Assembly (NCBI RefSeq): GCF_006376615.1
Contig: NZ_VEXQ01000020.1
Span: 1-64,000 of the forward strand
Reading direction: 5' to 3'
Length of the DNA: 64,000 nt
Origin: Buttiauxella sp. B2
GTDB lineage: Bacteria; Pseudomonadota; Gammaproteobacteria; Enterobacterales; Enterobacteriaceae
Shown here: piece after piece, positions 38,474 through 47,981 of the stretch
Layout: each line of letters starts with the position of its first letter
How positions within the stretch are numbered: the stretch's first letter is position 1
Translations under genes and position numbers: made by a program
Notes under the pieces: generated by a model
What the model saw: the letters and a program-made list of their open reading frames with translations, nothing else
Databases searched by the model: none
What the model was told of the DNA's origin: nothing

Positions 38474-39400
38474 CTAACTAGTATAAAGTTTAGGAGCCCC
38501 AACTGGCCGGGTTTTAAATCGGCGATGTACCCACAGATACTGCTCTGGCGCACGCATGATTTCGTGTTCAATTTTACGGTTCACATATTCTGCAGCGGCC
38601 TGCTCATCATCAAGCGGGTAATCACTAAACTCAGGCCCAATGACCAATTGATAGCCCGTACCATCAGTCTTGCGGATCAGTACGATAGTCAGAATAGCCG
38701 GTTTTGCCAGGCGGGCAATCGTGTAGGTTCCGTTGGTTGTCGCAGCCTGCTGTACAGCAAAAAATGACGCAAATGAACTGCCTTTAGGGCCGTAATCCTG
38801 GTCCGGCGCAAACCATACTGCTTCGCCGGATTTAAGAGCTTTCACCATACCTTTCAGGTTGCGCCTGTCCAACATGGCCTTATTGGAGCGTGAACGCCCA
38901 CGGGTCTGAACAAACTCCATCGCTTTATTGTTATGCGGGCGATACATTGCCATCATCGGACGGCAAAGTCCCATCACCCTTCCGCCCAACTCCAGCGACA
39001 TAAAATGCACACCGACAGCCAGAACACCTTTACCTTTATCGCAAGCTGCCGTGATGTGTTCAAGGCCACTGACATCAAACCATTTACGAACGCGTTCATC
39101 GGACCAAAACCAAGCCATGCCGGTTTCAATCAACCCCATACCAAGTGAAGAGAAATTCTGCTTAACGAGGGTTTCTATTTGCTCATCAGTATAATCGGGA
39201 AAGCAAAGCTTAAGATTCTGGTGGGCAATGGAAACCCGGCGTTTAAGAAAATGCATTGATGCACGACCGATGGAGTCGCCCATTTTCAGCAGTACGGGGT
39301 ATGGTAATTGCACCCACAGCCACAAAATAGCCACACCAAACCAGGTCAGCCAATAGCGAGGGTGGAGGAGCTCTGTTCGAAATCGAGGTTTACTAGACAT
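38474..39400 (-). CDS. lpxP: Lipid A palmitoleoyltransferase LpxP
   Basis: The 308-residue protein is an LpxL/LpxP-type acyltransferase of the inner membrane. It has one N-terminal hydrophobic segment ('YWLTWFGVAILWLWVQLPYPVLL') and the HX4E catalytic motif in 'GVHFMSLELGG'. Several stretches match E. coli LpxP rather than LpxL: 'RVMGLCRPMMAMYRPHNN', 'WFAPDQDYGPKGSSFA' and 'IMRAPEQYLWVHRRFKTRPVG'. LpxP adds palmitoleate to lipid A after cold shock. In E. coli it is at another place on the chromosome. Confidence 0.9.
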   Translation of the reverse strand: MSSKPRFRTELLHPRYWLTWFGVAILWLWVQLPYPVLLKMGDSIGRASMHFLKRRVSIAHQNLKLCFPDYTDEQIETLVKQNFSSLGMGLIETGMAWFWSDERVRKWFDVSGLEHITAACDKGKGVLAVGVHFMSLELGGRVMGLCRPMMAMYRPHNNKAMEFVQTRGRSRSNKAMLDRRNLKGMVKALKSGEAVWFAPDQDYGPKGSSFASFFAVQQAATTNGTYTIARLAKPAILTIVLIRKTDGTGYQLVIGPEFSDYPLDDEQAAAEYVNRKIEHEIMRAPEQYLWVHRRFKTRPVGAPKLYTS

Positions 39401-39831
39401 TCTCAGCTTCTGTATGCGTAATTAGTATGTATCGCATAAGGAAGTAAATCATTAGCGGTACAGCGAGATGCTGCCTCTAAGACGCCACACGGCGGTAATA
39501 GTTGCAACAATGCAATAATAGTTGCTCTGATGATACGCATTTTCTGATCAAGCCATGTATAGATGTTGTCATTTTTTTTACGTATTTCGTTCCGTTACGT
39601 CAGCATTAAGATGACACGCACTTATTTAGTGCAAAAAACACTCCATACGAGTCTGATTTTGACTTTTCCCGGGCAAATTTATCTCATTTAACTACGTGTT
39701 TGGAGTTAACGACAACACGCAGAAATAATTGCGGTTTCGAATGAATGATTTTTAACCTTTTGCCTGTCGAAAACTGATATCTGAACTAATACTTATTGGG
39801 ATTTCCCTACACACTTCAGGAATCTGGCTTA
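39401..39831. other. Divergent intergenic region between lpxP and the small secreted protein gene
   Basis: These 431 AT-rich bases must contain both promoters. I see no open frame, RNA gene or clear operator. The stretch is long enough for an extended 5' leader before lpxP, whose E. coli counterpart responds to cold, but no such element could be recognised by eye. Confidence 0.4.
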
Positions 39832-40119
39832 ATGAAAAAACTTACCTTCACCCTACTGTTCAGCACGCTTCTGTTCGCAAGTGCCGGTGCATTTGCCGAG
39901 AATCCAGCCACCAGCACATCCGGTGCTCAGGCAGAAAAAGAACAACTCAATAATTCGGGTCACATTATTGATGACTGCCGCGTCGCAGGCAATGAAATGA
40001 AAAAAGGCTGCGAAACTGGCCATGAGATGCGTAAAGAGCATAAAAGCGACGACAAGATGCTGAAAAAAGGCGGCAACACAGACGACGTAATGCAAAAAGA
40101 TACGCAGAAATCTAATTAG
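39832..40119 (+). CDS. Small secreted protein with a ten-residue Met/Lys repeat
   Basis: The protein is 95 residues from ATG 39832. A clean signal peptide (MKKLTFTLLFSTLLFASAGAFA) precedes a very polar mature chain. Its second half repeats a unit of 10-11 residues: 'NEMKKGCETG', 'HEMRKEHKSD', 'DKMLKKGGNTD', 'DVMQKDTQKSN', each with Met followed by charged residues. Two Cys (in 'DDCRV' and 'KKGCE') flank the first unit. I do not recognise the family. The mix of Met, His, Cys and Asp would allow metal binding, but that is only a guess. Confidence 0.75.
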   Translation: MKKLTFTLLFSTLLFASAGAFAENPATSTSGAQAEKEQLNNSGHIIDDCRVAGNEMKKGCETGHEMRKEHKSDDKMLKKGGNTDDVMQKDTQKSN

Positions 40120-40125
40120 TGTGGG

Positions 40126-40154
40126 ATGCACCACGGCCACAAACTGTGGTGCAT
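40126..40154 (+). terminator. Hairpin after the small secreted protein gene
   Basis: A perfect nine-base inverted repeat (atgcaccac at 40126-40134, gtggtgcat at 40146-40154) starts seven bases past the stop codon. The T run is short. Confidence 0.55.
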
Positions 40155-40290
40155 TTCTGAGCAAAAAAATCACTGAAATGCCGCGTTACGCTTTTTCTTA
40201 TCACATTCCTCATTTTCCACGTTTGCGCAGCGCCATAGAGTAGTATAAATACGATAAATATCGCTCCACTTCGTTAATGGGTTACCCGCG

Positions 40291-41448
40291 TTGAAAATTC
40301 GTCTCCCGCGCCTTGCTGCGTTCGTTATTGCTGCGCTGCCAATTTTGAGCTTTGCACAAACTTCACCCGATCCTGTTTTTGCTTCAGAGATTGCAGACCG
40401 CTATGCCAATCATATTTATTTCGGCAGCGGTGCTACAGGTATGGCAATGGTGGTGATTGATGGCAATCAACGCGTTTTCAGAAGCTTTGGTGAAACCCGC
40501 CCCGGTAATAACGTACGTCCACAACTTGATTCCGTTATCCGCATTGCTTCACTGACCAAACTAATGACCAGTGAAATGCTGGTAAAAATGTTAGATCAAG
40601 GCAAAGTTCAGCTCAACGACCCATTAAGTAAATATGCGCCAACTGGAGCCAGAGTTCCGACTTACAACGGCAACCCTATAACTCTGGTCAATCTTGCAAC
40701 GCATACCAGTGCATTACCTCGCGAACAGCCTGGCGGTGCGGCTCATAGAACAGTCTTTACCTGGCCTATGCATGATCAACGCTGGAATTGGCTCGCCACT
40801 GCAAGTTTGAAAAGTGCACCTGGCACCATTGCCTCATATTCAAATCTTGCTTTTGATTTGCTCGCTGATGCGCTGGCTCAGGCTGCAGGTAAACCCTATC
40901 CTGCATTGTTCGAAGAACAAATCACCCGCCCACTGGGCATGAAGGACACCACGTTCACACCTTCACCTGATCAATGTAAGCGCCTGATGGTGGCAGAAAA
41001 AGGCGCCAGCCCTTGCGATAATACGCTCGCCGCAATTGGAAGTGGCGGAGTGTATTCCACGCCAGACGATATGATGCGTTGGATGCAGCAATTCCTGAGC
41101 TCTGATTTCCACCGCCGCAATACTCAAGCCGATAGAATGCAAACGCTGATTTATCAACGTACGCAGCTAACCAAAGTCATTGGTATGGATGTTCCAGGAA
41201 AAGCAGATGCTTTAGGGCTTGGATGGGTTTACATGGCACCTAAAAATGGCAAACCGGGAATTGTGCAGAAAACAGGTGGCGGAGGTGGTTTTATCACTTA
41301 TATGGCAATGGTTCCGCAAAGCAATGTGGGGGTTTTTGTCGTAATCACCCGCTCACCGTTAACTCGTTTTGTGAATATGAGTGATGGTGTTAATGATTTA
41401 GTTTCGGAGCTAAGTGGATTTACCTCTTCAGCTAGTCCGGCGTCTTGA
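40291..41448 (+). CDS. ampH: AmpH, D-alanyl-D-alanine carboxypeptidase/endopeptidase
   Basis: The 385-residue periplasmic penicillin-binding protein matches E. coli AmpH in length and sequence. The start appears to be TTG 40291 (reads MKIRLPRLAAFVIAALPILSFA), giving a proper signal peptide. The class C beta-lactamase-like fold shows 'ASLTKLM' (SxxK, nucleophile Ser), 'YSN' in 'ASYSNLAFDLL' and 'KTGGGGGF'. It trims muropeptides and helps peptidoglycan recycling. It points toward proA; in E. coli the two are far apart. Confidence 0.95.
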   Translation: MKIRLPRLAAFVIAALPILSFAQTSPDPVFASEIADRYANHIYFGSGATGMAMVVIDGNQRVFRSFGETRPGNNVRPQLDSVIRIASLTKLMTSEMLVKMLDQGKVQLNDPLSKYAPTGARVPTYNGNPITLVNLATHTSALPREQPGGAAHRTVFTWPMHDQRWNWLATASLKSAPGTIASYSNLAFDLLADALAQAAGKPYPALFEEQITRPLGMKDTTFTPSPDQCKRLMVAEKGASPCDNTLAAIGSGGVYSTPDDMMRWMQQFLSSDFHRRNTQADRMQTLIYQRTQLTKVIGMDVPGKADALGLGWVYMAPKNGKPGIVQKTGGGGGFITYMAMVPQSNVGVFVVITRSPLTRFVNMSDGVNDLVSELSGFTSSASPAS

Positions 41449-41454
41449 TAAGTG

Positions 41455-41481
41455 AAGCAGGTCGATACCTCGACCTGCTTT
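41455..41481 (+). terminator. Terminator-like hairpin after ampH
   Basis: A perfect ten-base inverted repeat (aagcaggtcg at 41455-41464, cgacctgctt at 41471-41480) lies six bases past the ampH stop codon and is followed by ttcctc. Confidence 0.6.
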
Positions 41482-41606
41482 CCTCAATTACTGAACTCGA
41501 TATTTGAGTTCTTTTCTGTACAAAGCTAATAGCACCAGTACGCGAACGTAAATCAAATTCCCATGAGTCAGTACTCAACTCACGCCCTACTGGATAAATA
41601 GGTAAT

Positions 41607-42860
41607 CTACGAGCGGATAGTATCGTCGCCGAAACCGATCCATTTGTAAGTGGTTAACGCTTCAAGCCCCATTGGGCCGCGAGCATGAAGTTTCTGCGTA
41701 CTTACGGCCACTTCGGCACCCAAGCCAAACTGGCCGCCATCGGTGAAGCGTGTTGAGGCATTCACGTAAACAGCAGAAGAATCGACTTCATTCACAAAGC
41801 GATTCGCATGACTTAGCGTACGCGTCAGAATCGCATCTGAATGCTGAGTCCCGTGCTCACGAATATGATCGATTGCGTCATCAATATCTCTGACAACTTT
41901 CACATTTAAATGCAGCGACAACCATTCGTCATCGTAATCTTCCGCTTTTACAGGAAGCACTTCCGCTGGTCCATTTTGCAACAGCACTAAAGATCGTTCA
42001 TCCGCATGGAGCGTTACGCCGGAATCAGCCATTTGCTGGCTCAATACAGGTAAGAAAGTATCGGAAATCCCTTCGTGTACAAGCAATGTTTCGACTGTGT
42101 TACAGGTGCTTGGGCGCTGTGTTTTTGCGTTAACAATAATTTTAAGCGCCGGAGTAAACTCGGCACTTTCATCAACAAAGATATGGCAAACGCCGATGCC
42201 ACCAGTTATCACCGGAATCGTGGATTGTTCACGGCAAAGTTTGTGTAAGCCAGCCCCCCCGCGTGGGATAAGCATGTCGACATAGCGATCCATTCGCAGC
42301 AACTCATTCACCAGAGAGCGATCCGGGCTTTCAATAGCCTGAACTGCAGCAGAGGGCAATCCACATTCGGTAAGTGCTTGCTGAATAACTTTTACTGTTG
42401 CTGCATTTGTACGCCAGGTTTCTTTTCCGCCACGCAGAATCGCTGCATTTCCTGTTTTCAGACAAAGCGAAGCAACATCCACTGTGACGTTAGGGCGAGC
42501 TTCATAAATCACCCCAACTACACCTAGTGGAACGCGACGGCGTTCGAGGCGTAAGCCACTATCTAACACACCGCCATCAATCACCTGGCCAACGGGATCA
42601 GCAAGATTGCAAACCTGGCGAACATCATCGGCGATGCTTTTTAAACGTGCAGGTGTAAGTTTCAGGCGATCTAACATGGCTTCGCTCAAGCCATTTTCTT
42701 TCGCTTCGGCCAAGTCTTGTTCATTGGCATCTAAAATACCAACGGCCTGCGCTTCCAGATAATCAGCGATTCGTTCCAGCGCACGATTTTTCTCGCGACT
42801 GGAGAGCAGTGCCATTTTATAAGAAGCCGCTTTAGCGGCTTTGCCCATTTGTTCCAGCAT
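41607..42860 (-). CDS. proA: Gamma-glutamyl phosphate reductase
   Basis: The 417-residue enzyme, the same length as E. coli ProA, reduces gamma-glutamyl phosphate to glutamate semialdehyde with NADPH in proline synthesis. The aldehyde dehydrogenase-like catalytic Cys is in '[16 protein letters not shown]', and '[20 protein letters not shown]' and '[22 protein letters not shown]' are conserved. It begins 10 bases after proB and forms the proBA operon. In E. coli the thrW tRNA gene follows; here no tRNA can be seen downstream. Confidence 0.97.
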   Translation of the reverse strand: MLEQMGKAAKAASYKMALLSSREKNRALERIADYLEAQAVGILDANEQDLAEAKENGLSEAMLDRLKLTPARLKSIADDVRQVCNLADPVGQVIDGGVLDSGLRLERRRVPLGVVGVIYEARPNVTVDVASLCLKTGNAAILRGGKETWRTNAATVKVIQQALTECGLPSAAVQAIESPDRSLVNELLRMDRYVDMLIPRGGAGLHKLCREQSTIPVITGGIGVCHIFVDESAEFTPALKIIVNAKTQRPSTCNTVETLLVHEGISDTFLPVLSQQMADSGVTLHADERSLVLLQNGPAEVLPVKAEDYDDEWLSLHLNVKVVRDIDDAIDHIREHGTQHSDAILTRTLSHANRFVNEVDSSAVYVNASTRFTDGGQFGLGAEVAVSTQKLHARGPMGLEALTTYKWIGFGDDTIRS

Positions 42861-42870
42861 TGCCAGCTCC

Positions 42871-43974
42871 TTAGTTAACTATCATGTCGTCGCGATGGAC
42901 AGCTACCGGGCCATATTCATAGCCGAGGATTTCATCGATCTCTTGAGAGTGATGGCCTGCTATACGGCGTAAAGCGTCGCTGTTATAACGGCATACCCCG
43001 TGGGCGATGTCACGTCCTTCAAGACTGCGAATGCGGATAACTTCCCCTCGAGAAAAGTTACCCTTCACACTTTTAATACCTTTAGGCAGTAAAGAGCTCC
43101 CGCGTTCAAGAATTGCCGCAAGAGCCCCATCGTCTACGGTGATTTCGCCGGCAGGAGGTGCGCCAAAGATCCAACGCTTGCGGTTTTCTAACGGTGATTG
43201 TTGCGCATGGAAACGCGTCCCAACGGGTGTTCCCGCCATCACGTCGCCAATGACACCGGGCTTGCTGCCCGCGGCAATAACAACATCAATACCAGCGCGA
43301 CAGGCAACATCAGCGGCCTGCAATTTTGTACTCATACCGCCTGTTCCCAGACCGGAAACGCTGTCACCGGCGATAGCTCGCAGAGCATCATCAATACCGT
43401 GAACTTCTTTAATCAATTCTGCGGCCGGATTGTTGCGAGGATCAGCAGTAAACAGACCTTGTTGGTCAGTCAGCAAAAGCAGTTTATCTGCACCCGCCAA
43501 AATAGCGGCCAGAGCAGAAAGATTATCGTTATCACCGACTTTGATTTCTGCGGTCGCGACGGCATCGTTTTCATTGATTATAGGTACGATGCTGTTATCC
43601 AGTAGCGCTCGTAAGGTGTCGCGCGCATTCAGGAAGCGTTCACGGTCTTCCATATCTGCACGTGTCAGCAACATTTGCCCGACATGAATGCCATATATAG
43701 AAAACAACTGTTCCCAAAGTTGGATCAACCTGCTTTGCCCTACTGCCGCCAACAATTGCTTTGAGGCAATGGTTGCGGGAAGTTCGGGATATCCTAAATG
43801 CTCACGCCCCGCGGCAATCGCCCCGGAGGTTACAATAACGATACGATGCCCGGAGGCATGAAGTTGTGCGCATTGACGCACCAGCTCAACAATATGAGCC
43901 CTATTCAGGCGGCGTGAGCCACCGGTTAATACGCTAGTGCCTAGTTTTACCACCAGCGTCTGGCTGTCACTCAT
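42871..43974 (-). CDS. proB: Glutamate 5-kinase
   Basis: The protein is 367 residues from the ATG at 43974 ([19 protein letters not shown]), identical in length to E. coli ProB; the frame continues upstream to 44094 without homology. An amino-acid kinase domain (to about residue 255; '[14 protein letters not shown]', '[15 protein letters not shown]', 'INENDAVAT', '[12 protein letters not shown]') is followed by a PUA domain. It phosphorylates glutamate and is inhibited by proline. Divergent from phoE. Confidence 0.97.
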   Translation of the reverse strand: MSDSQTLVVKLGTSVLTGGSRRLNRAHIVELVRQCAQLHASGHRIVIVTSGAIAAGREHLGYPELPATIASKQLLAAVGQSRLIQLWEQLFSIYGIHVGQMLLTRADMEDRERFLNARDTLRALLDNSIVPIINENDAVATAEIKVGDNDNLSALAAILAGADKLLLLTDQQGLFTADPRNNPAAELIKEVHGIDDALRAIAGDSVSGLGTGGMSTKLQAADVACRAGIDVVIAAGSKPGVIGDVMAGTPVGTRFHAQQSPLENRKRWIFGAPPAGEITVDDGALAAILERGSSLLPKGIKSVKGNFSRGEVIRIRSLEGRDIAHGVCRYNSDALRRIAGHHSQEIDEILGYEYGPVAVHRDDMIVN

Positions 43975-44165
43975 GATTCTCTGCCGTTTCAACGAAATTG
44001 GAAAATTAAAATGCCAGATGACGTTGTAACAGGACTGAAGCAGCTTGCCAACTGCCCTGATAAGGAAAACGGCTAACTTCACGTAAAGGATCAATTAAAA
44101 TAGCGGTAAGTTTTTACATATTTATGACAAATACAAATTATTACGTTTATTTAAACTTTCTCTTA

Positions 44166-44190
44166 CTCTGTCATAAAACTTTAATCTCAA
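44166..44190 (+). promoter_or_regulatory. Pho box of phoE
   Basis: The sequence ctgtcataaaactttaat (44168-44185) fits the PhoB-binding consensus CTGTCATAAAWCTGTCAY in its first repeat and loosely in its second. It lies about 85-100 bases before the phoE start, as in E. coli, where phoE is induced by phosphate starvation. phoB itself is in this window. Confidence 0.75.
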
Positions 44191-44269
44191 GGCGATAAAA
44201 CTCTCTGCGTTTTTTAACGGGATATTTCCCGATTAAATTTTAGCGCGTTTACATCATTGGGATGAGAAA

Positions 44270-45370
44270 ATGAAAAAAAGCACACTGGCATTAATGGTAT
44301 TGGGTTTTATGGCGTCATCAACTTCTTCGCAGGCAGCGGAAATTTATAATAAAGATGGCAATAAACTCGACCTTTATGGAAAAGTAAAAGCTGAACACTA
44401 CATGAGCGATAATAATTCTGTAGATGGCGACCAATCTTATGTCCGTCTGGGTATTAAAGGCCAAACACAAATTAATGATCAACTGACTGGTTTTGGTCAG
44501 TGGGAATATCAAGTTGCCGCCAACAAAATTGAAGGTGATGCTAATACAACAAAAACTCGTCTGGCATTTGCTGGGTTAAAAGCGGGTGATATCGGTTCCT
44601 TCGACTACGGGCGTAACTATGGCGTGCTGTATAACATCGCCTCCTACACCGATATGATGCCTGAATTTGGTGATGACTCTTATACCAAAACAGACAACTT
44701 CATGACAGGCCGAGCCAACGGTGTAGCCACATATCGCAATAATACCTTCTTCGGCTTGGTTGATGGCTTGAAGTTGTCATTGCAGTACCAGGGCAAGAAT
44801 GAGAATGATGGCCGTACAACAAGTAAACAAAATGGCGACGGTTTTGGTAGCTCCCTCAATTACGATATTGGAGATACAGGCCTGAGCGTGGGTGCAGGTT
44901 ACGCTAACTCCAACCGTACTCTGGCGCAAAAAAATCAGGCTATCGGTAAAGGTGACAATGCCGAAGCATGGACTACCGGCGTGAAATACGATGCGAATAA
45001 CGTTTACCTGGCCGCTATGTATGCCGAAACACGTAATATGACACCAATTTCAGGCACCGCATCAATTAATGGTATAAATAAAAACGTTAGTGGTTTTGCC
45101 AATAAAAACCAAGCATTTGAAGTCATTGCACAATATCAATTTGATTTTGGTCTGCGTCCATCACTGGGTTATGTCCAGTCAAAAGCCAAGGATATTGAAG
45201 GCGTAGGTGATGCTGATTTGGTAAAATATATTGATGTCGCTGCCACTTATTATTTCAACAAAAACATGTCAGCTTTTGTTGATTACAAAATTAACCAACT
45301 GAGCGACAATAACGCACTTAAACTGAACAACGATGATATTGTCGCATTAGGTCTTGTTTATCAGTTCTAA
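44270..45370 (+). CDS. phoE: Phosphoporin PhoE
   Basis: The 366-residue trimeric outer-membrane porin has a signal peptide ([22 protein letters not shown]), a 16-strand barrel and terminal Phe in 'GLVYQF'. The mature start '[26 protein letters not shown]', the constriction loop '[25 protein letters not shown]' and '[15 protein letters not shown]' assign it to the PhoE group. It is 15 residues longer than E. coli PhoE, mostly from added residues in a surface loop near '[16 protein letters not shown]'. Surface loops of porins vary under phage and immune pressure. A Pho box lies upstream and a strong terminator downstream. Confidence 0.9.
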   Translation: MKKSTLALMVLGFMASSTSSQAAEIYNKDGNKLDLYGKVKAEHYMSDNNSVDGDQSYVRLGIKGQTQINDQLTGFGQWEYQVAANKIEGDANTTKTRLAFAGLKAGDIGSFDYGRNYGVLYNIASYTDMMPEFGDDSYTKTDNFMTGRANGVATYRNNTFFGLVDGLKLSLQYQGKNENDGRTTSKQNGDGFGSSLNYDIGDTGLSVGAGYANSNRTLAQKNQAIGKGDNAEAWTTGVKYDANNVYLAAMYAETRNMTPISGTASINGINKNVSGFANKNQAFEVIAQYQFDFGLRPSLGYVQSKAKDIEGVGDADLVKYIDVAATYYFNKNMSAFVDYKINQLSDNNALKLNNDDIVALGLVYQF

Positions 45371-45380
45371 TACATAAACG

Positions 45381-45416
45381 AAAAGCCCCACCTTTAACCG
45401 GTGGGGCTTTTTATTT
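45381..45416. terminator. Bidirectional terminator between phoE and crl
   Basis: aaaagccccacc and ggtggggctttttattt form a strong stem with A and T tracts on the two sides, between converging genes. It starts 10 bases after the phoE stop and ends at the crl stop. Confidence 0.88.
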
Positions 45417-45818
45417 CTACGCTGATAATTTCACAGGTTTATCCGCAAAATCTTCCGCTGGCACTAAATCAAGACCCAATGTGCTTAATAAATCTCGCAA
45501 GCGCACGTGGAAACCACGTATTGTTTGCTCGAGTCTTTCATCCACTTCTTTGTCTTTGGCCGCGGTAGCAGTCCATTTACCATCTTTGTCAAACAACCCA
45601 AACTTATAGGTATAGGTGAATTGCTTTTCCTGTGCTTCCAGTTCCATCCACCAACCCCAGAACTCACGCTTCTCTGGCGCTGGCTTCACATTGACGCACA
45701 CAGCCAGGCAATCGAAGAAGAAACGGTTATCTTCACATTGCTCTTCCCGGATATAAGGGCCAAGCGAGGCAAATTTTTTAATCAATCTACTTTTCGGGTG
45801 TCCACTCGGTAACGTCAT
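45417..45818 (-). CDS. crl: Sigma factor-binding protein Crl
   Basis: The 133-residue protein equals E. coli Crl in length. Crl binds sigma-S and helps it join core RNA polymerase, activating curli and other stationary-phase genes. Conserved parts are '[52 protein letters not shown]'. It converges on phoE. Together with iraP and adrA in this window it links the region to sigma-S control. Confidence 0.96.
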   Translation of the reverse strand: MTLPSGHPKSRLIKKFASLGPYIREEQCEDNRFFFDCLAVCVNVKPAPEKREFWGWWMELEAQEKQFTYTYKFGLFDKDGKWTATAAKDKEVDERLEQTIRGFHVRLRDLLSTLGLDLVPAEDFADKPVKLSA

Positions 45819-45875
45819 TGCGATCTCCTGTTGTGAAGCAACTGTTTTACCAAACCGATGAAATTTAGCAAATCA

Positions 45876-47123
45876 TTAACGTAATCTCTGCTTGATCCAT
45901 CCGGTAATTTCTTTCAGCGCTTTATCAAAATTGCGATACACCGGGTTAAACGGGATCGTTAACAACTTACCATCGGCAGATGACGAAGTTATTAAACGAG
46001 AGTCGTCTTCCGGGCTGAACGGATCGTTTGCCCAATAGCCAGATAGCATTGGCGTTGGGCAATGGCGCCCTAATAGCCCTTGGGTTTTTAGCGAGTAGCG
46101 GTTCAGTTCCACACGTAACGCAGTATCAGACGCATCATGCATTCCAAGGCGGCTCGCTAGTACATCAATATACATCTCCGGCACCTGCGCCTGACGTGAT
46201 GCATCACTCAATAAGCTATGAACAATCGGTCCAAGACACGCAACTGCTTTTAAGCGAGGCGCTTCGATATAACCCAGTCGCACTGCAACATTTGCCCCAA
46301 AACGGAATCCGAATGCCGCGACGCGGGTATGATCAACCCACGGAATGTTTGGCAACGCTTTCAATACGTGTTGGTGTAAAAGACTGGAATCCTGAGTCAG
46401 TTTCCATTTTGAAGAAAAGCCTACCGATGGCATGTCGATGGTTAACATCGCGATACCTTCGGGCGCAAAATACTTCTCAAACAATGTGTAGTAATCGCTT
46501 TGTAACGCATCCAGACCACCGCAAATCAGCACGGTTGGATACGGACCTTCACCTTCTTTTGGCTGATGGAGAAACCCGGTTATCGCACCACCACCCGGAA
46601 TAGCAAATTCAAGTTCTCGTAAGCCACCAAAAAGACGAGGAGCGGCTTCTTCATATGCGTGATTTGCCAGGACCTGCGCTTGTTCCGCAAGTTGGTCACC
46701 TTTCAAATGTGGGTAGGCCGCGATGCTATAAAGATTGGCAGCCTGTAACCAATACTTGCCGCTTTTTTCTTTGTCCGTTTCCTGATTGGCCCGTTGCTGC
46801 CACATCATTGCCTGTTTTGACCATTCATAGATCCAGTTACCGCTGCGGTAACCCACGACGGTATCAAACAGATCGTCATTGGTACGTTCAGCTGGGTTTG
46901 CCGCAATTCGAGCCTGCACTTCGATTATTTCGCGCGCGTCGACACCCCGCCAGACCCATAGCAGACGGTTTATCATACGATACCAATGAGGGACTGTTGC
47001 GCCGTCCAGAGCGGATTGGATTGCAGGGGCAGCGTGATGCTGAACACGACGAACTAGCGTCGAAGTTTCGGGATGCTTAAATCGTGGTTTAAACAGGATT
47101 TCGCTAAGATTGGCTTGCGACAT
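45876..47123 (-). CDS. frsA: Esterase FrsA
   Basis: The protein is 415 residues from ATG 47123 ([20 protein letters not shown]), one more than E. coli FrsA; longer frames upstream lack homology. It is an alpha/beta-hydrolase-fold protein that binds unphosphorylated IIA-Glc and has been reported to affect fermentation versus respiration and to have esterase activity. The helical N-terminal part is followed by the hydrolase domain with '[17 protein letters not shown]' and the nucleophile-elbow region '[17 protein letters not shown]'. It follows gpt on the same strand with 134 bases between. Confidence 0.94.
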   Translation of the reverse strand: MSQANLSEILFKPRFKHPETSTLVRRVQHHAAPAIQSALDGATVPHWYRMINRLLWVWRGVDAREIIEVQARIAANPAERTNDDLFDTVVGYRSGNWIYEWSKQAMMWQQRANQETDKEKSGKYWLQAANLYSIAAYPHLKGDQLAEQAQVLANHAYEEAAPRLFGGLRELEFAIPGGGAITGFLHQPKEGEGPYPTVLICGGLDALQSDYYTLFEKYFAPEGIAMLTIDMPSVGFSSKWKLTQDSSLLHQHVLKALPNIPWVDHTRVAAFGFRFGANVAVRLGYIEAPRLKAVACLGPIVHSLLSDASRQAQVPEMYIDVLASRLGMHDASDTALRVELNRYSLKTQGLLGRHCPTPMLSGYWANDPFSPEDDSRLITSSSADGKLLTIPFNPVYRNFDKALKEITGWIKQRLR

Positions 47124-47257
47124 CGTTTCTGCCTCCATACAAACGTCAGGAATGAGGCTATTGTACTCTGTCGGCACCCAAATAACACAAACGCCCGGCC
47201 AGGCCGGGCGTAAATCAATGCAAATTCTACAACTTCGCTAATAGCTTTATGGGGCTA

Positions 47258-47716
47258 TTAACGACCTGCCAATGGTGGTACAAACACAACGCCCATATCC
47301 CACGGCTGTTCAATCCAGGTATCCTGCGGGATATCAATGACATAGTCGTCAACCAAAGGCTGACCAGCAGGTTTAGCGAAAATAGTGACGAAATGCGCTT
47401 TTGGATACATTTCACGAATAGCAACAGCGGTGCCACCGGTATCCACCAGGTCATCAATAACGATGAAGCCTTCACCATCACCTTCAGCACGTTTAATCAC
47501 GGTCAGCTCACGCTGATTGTTGTGGTCGTAGCTGGAGATACAGACGGTATCAACATGACGAATCCCCAGTTCACGTGCTAGCAGTGCGCCAGGAACCAGG
47601 CCGCCACGGCTAACGGCAATTATGCCTTTCCACTGTTCAGCAGGAAGCAGACGGCTTGCCAGCTTACGCGCGTGAATCTGCAACATGTCCCAGGTGACGA
47701 TGTATTTTTCGCTCAT
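47258..47716 (-). CDS. gpt: Xanthine-guanine phosphoribosyltransferase
   Basis: The 152-residue purine-salvage enzyme equals E. coli Gpt in length. It makes XMP, GMP and some IMP from the bases and PRPP. The PRPP loop '[14 protein letters not shown]' is about residues 84-97, and the flexible '[16 protein letters not shown]' and purine-binding '[15 protein letters not shown]' are visible. It is divergent from pepD. Confidence 0.97.
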   Translation of the reverse strand: MSEKYIVTWDMLQIHARKLASRLLPAEQWKGIIAVSRGGLVPGALLARELGIRHVDTVCISSYDHNNQRELTVIKRAEGDGEGFIVIDDLVDTGGTAVAIREMYPKAHFVTIFAKPAGQPLVDDYVIDIPQDTWIEQPWDMGVVFVPPLAGR

Positions 47717-47981
47717 GTGAAATTATCCCAGCCAGTTATTAACGGCTTAAAAATGTTCAAAGGGGTTTTGGTTGCGCGAGATTATAGAGATCTGGCGCAC
47801 TAAAAACCAGCGTTGCAGGTCTATCCGCCGTGATTTTACGTGCTTAAGGTCGTCAGAGCCTTAGTTATAGTGGTATTCTCAAGCCAGCACACACAGCTTG
47901 CTTGTGTTGTATTTCATTAAGATCAATCCTGTTCTCTGCGAGCCAAAACTGTAAGCAGAGTCGATGTCAAGGGGACTTATC

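Noticed and set aside
41488-41570. Short minus-strand open stretch after proA (ends YRKELKYRVQ)
   Set aside because: It has no start codon or homology I can recognise and is only 27 codons long; likely chance.
46028-46603. A 191-codon frame opposite frsA
   Set aside because: It is antisense to a well-conserved gene and its product looks like no known protein.
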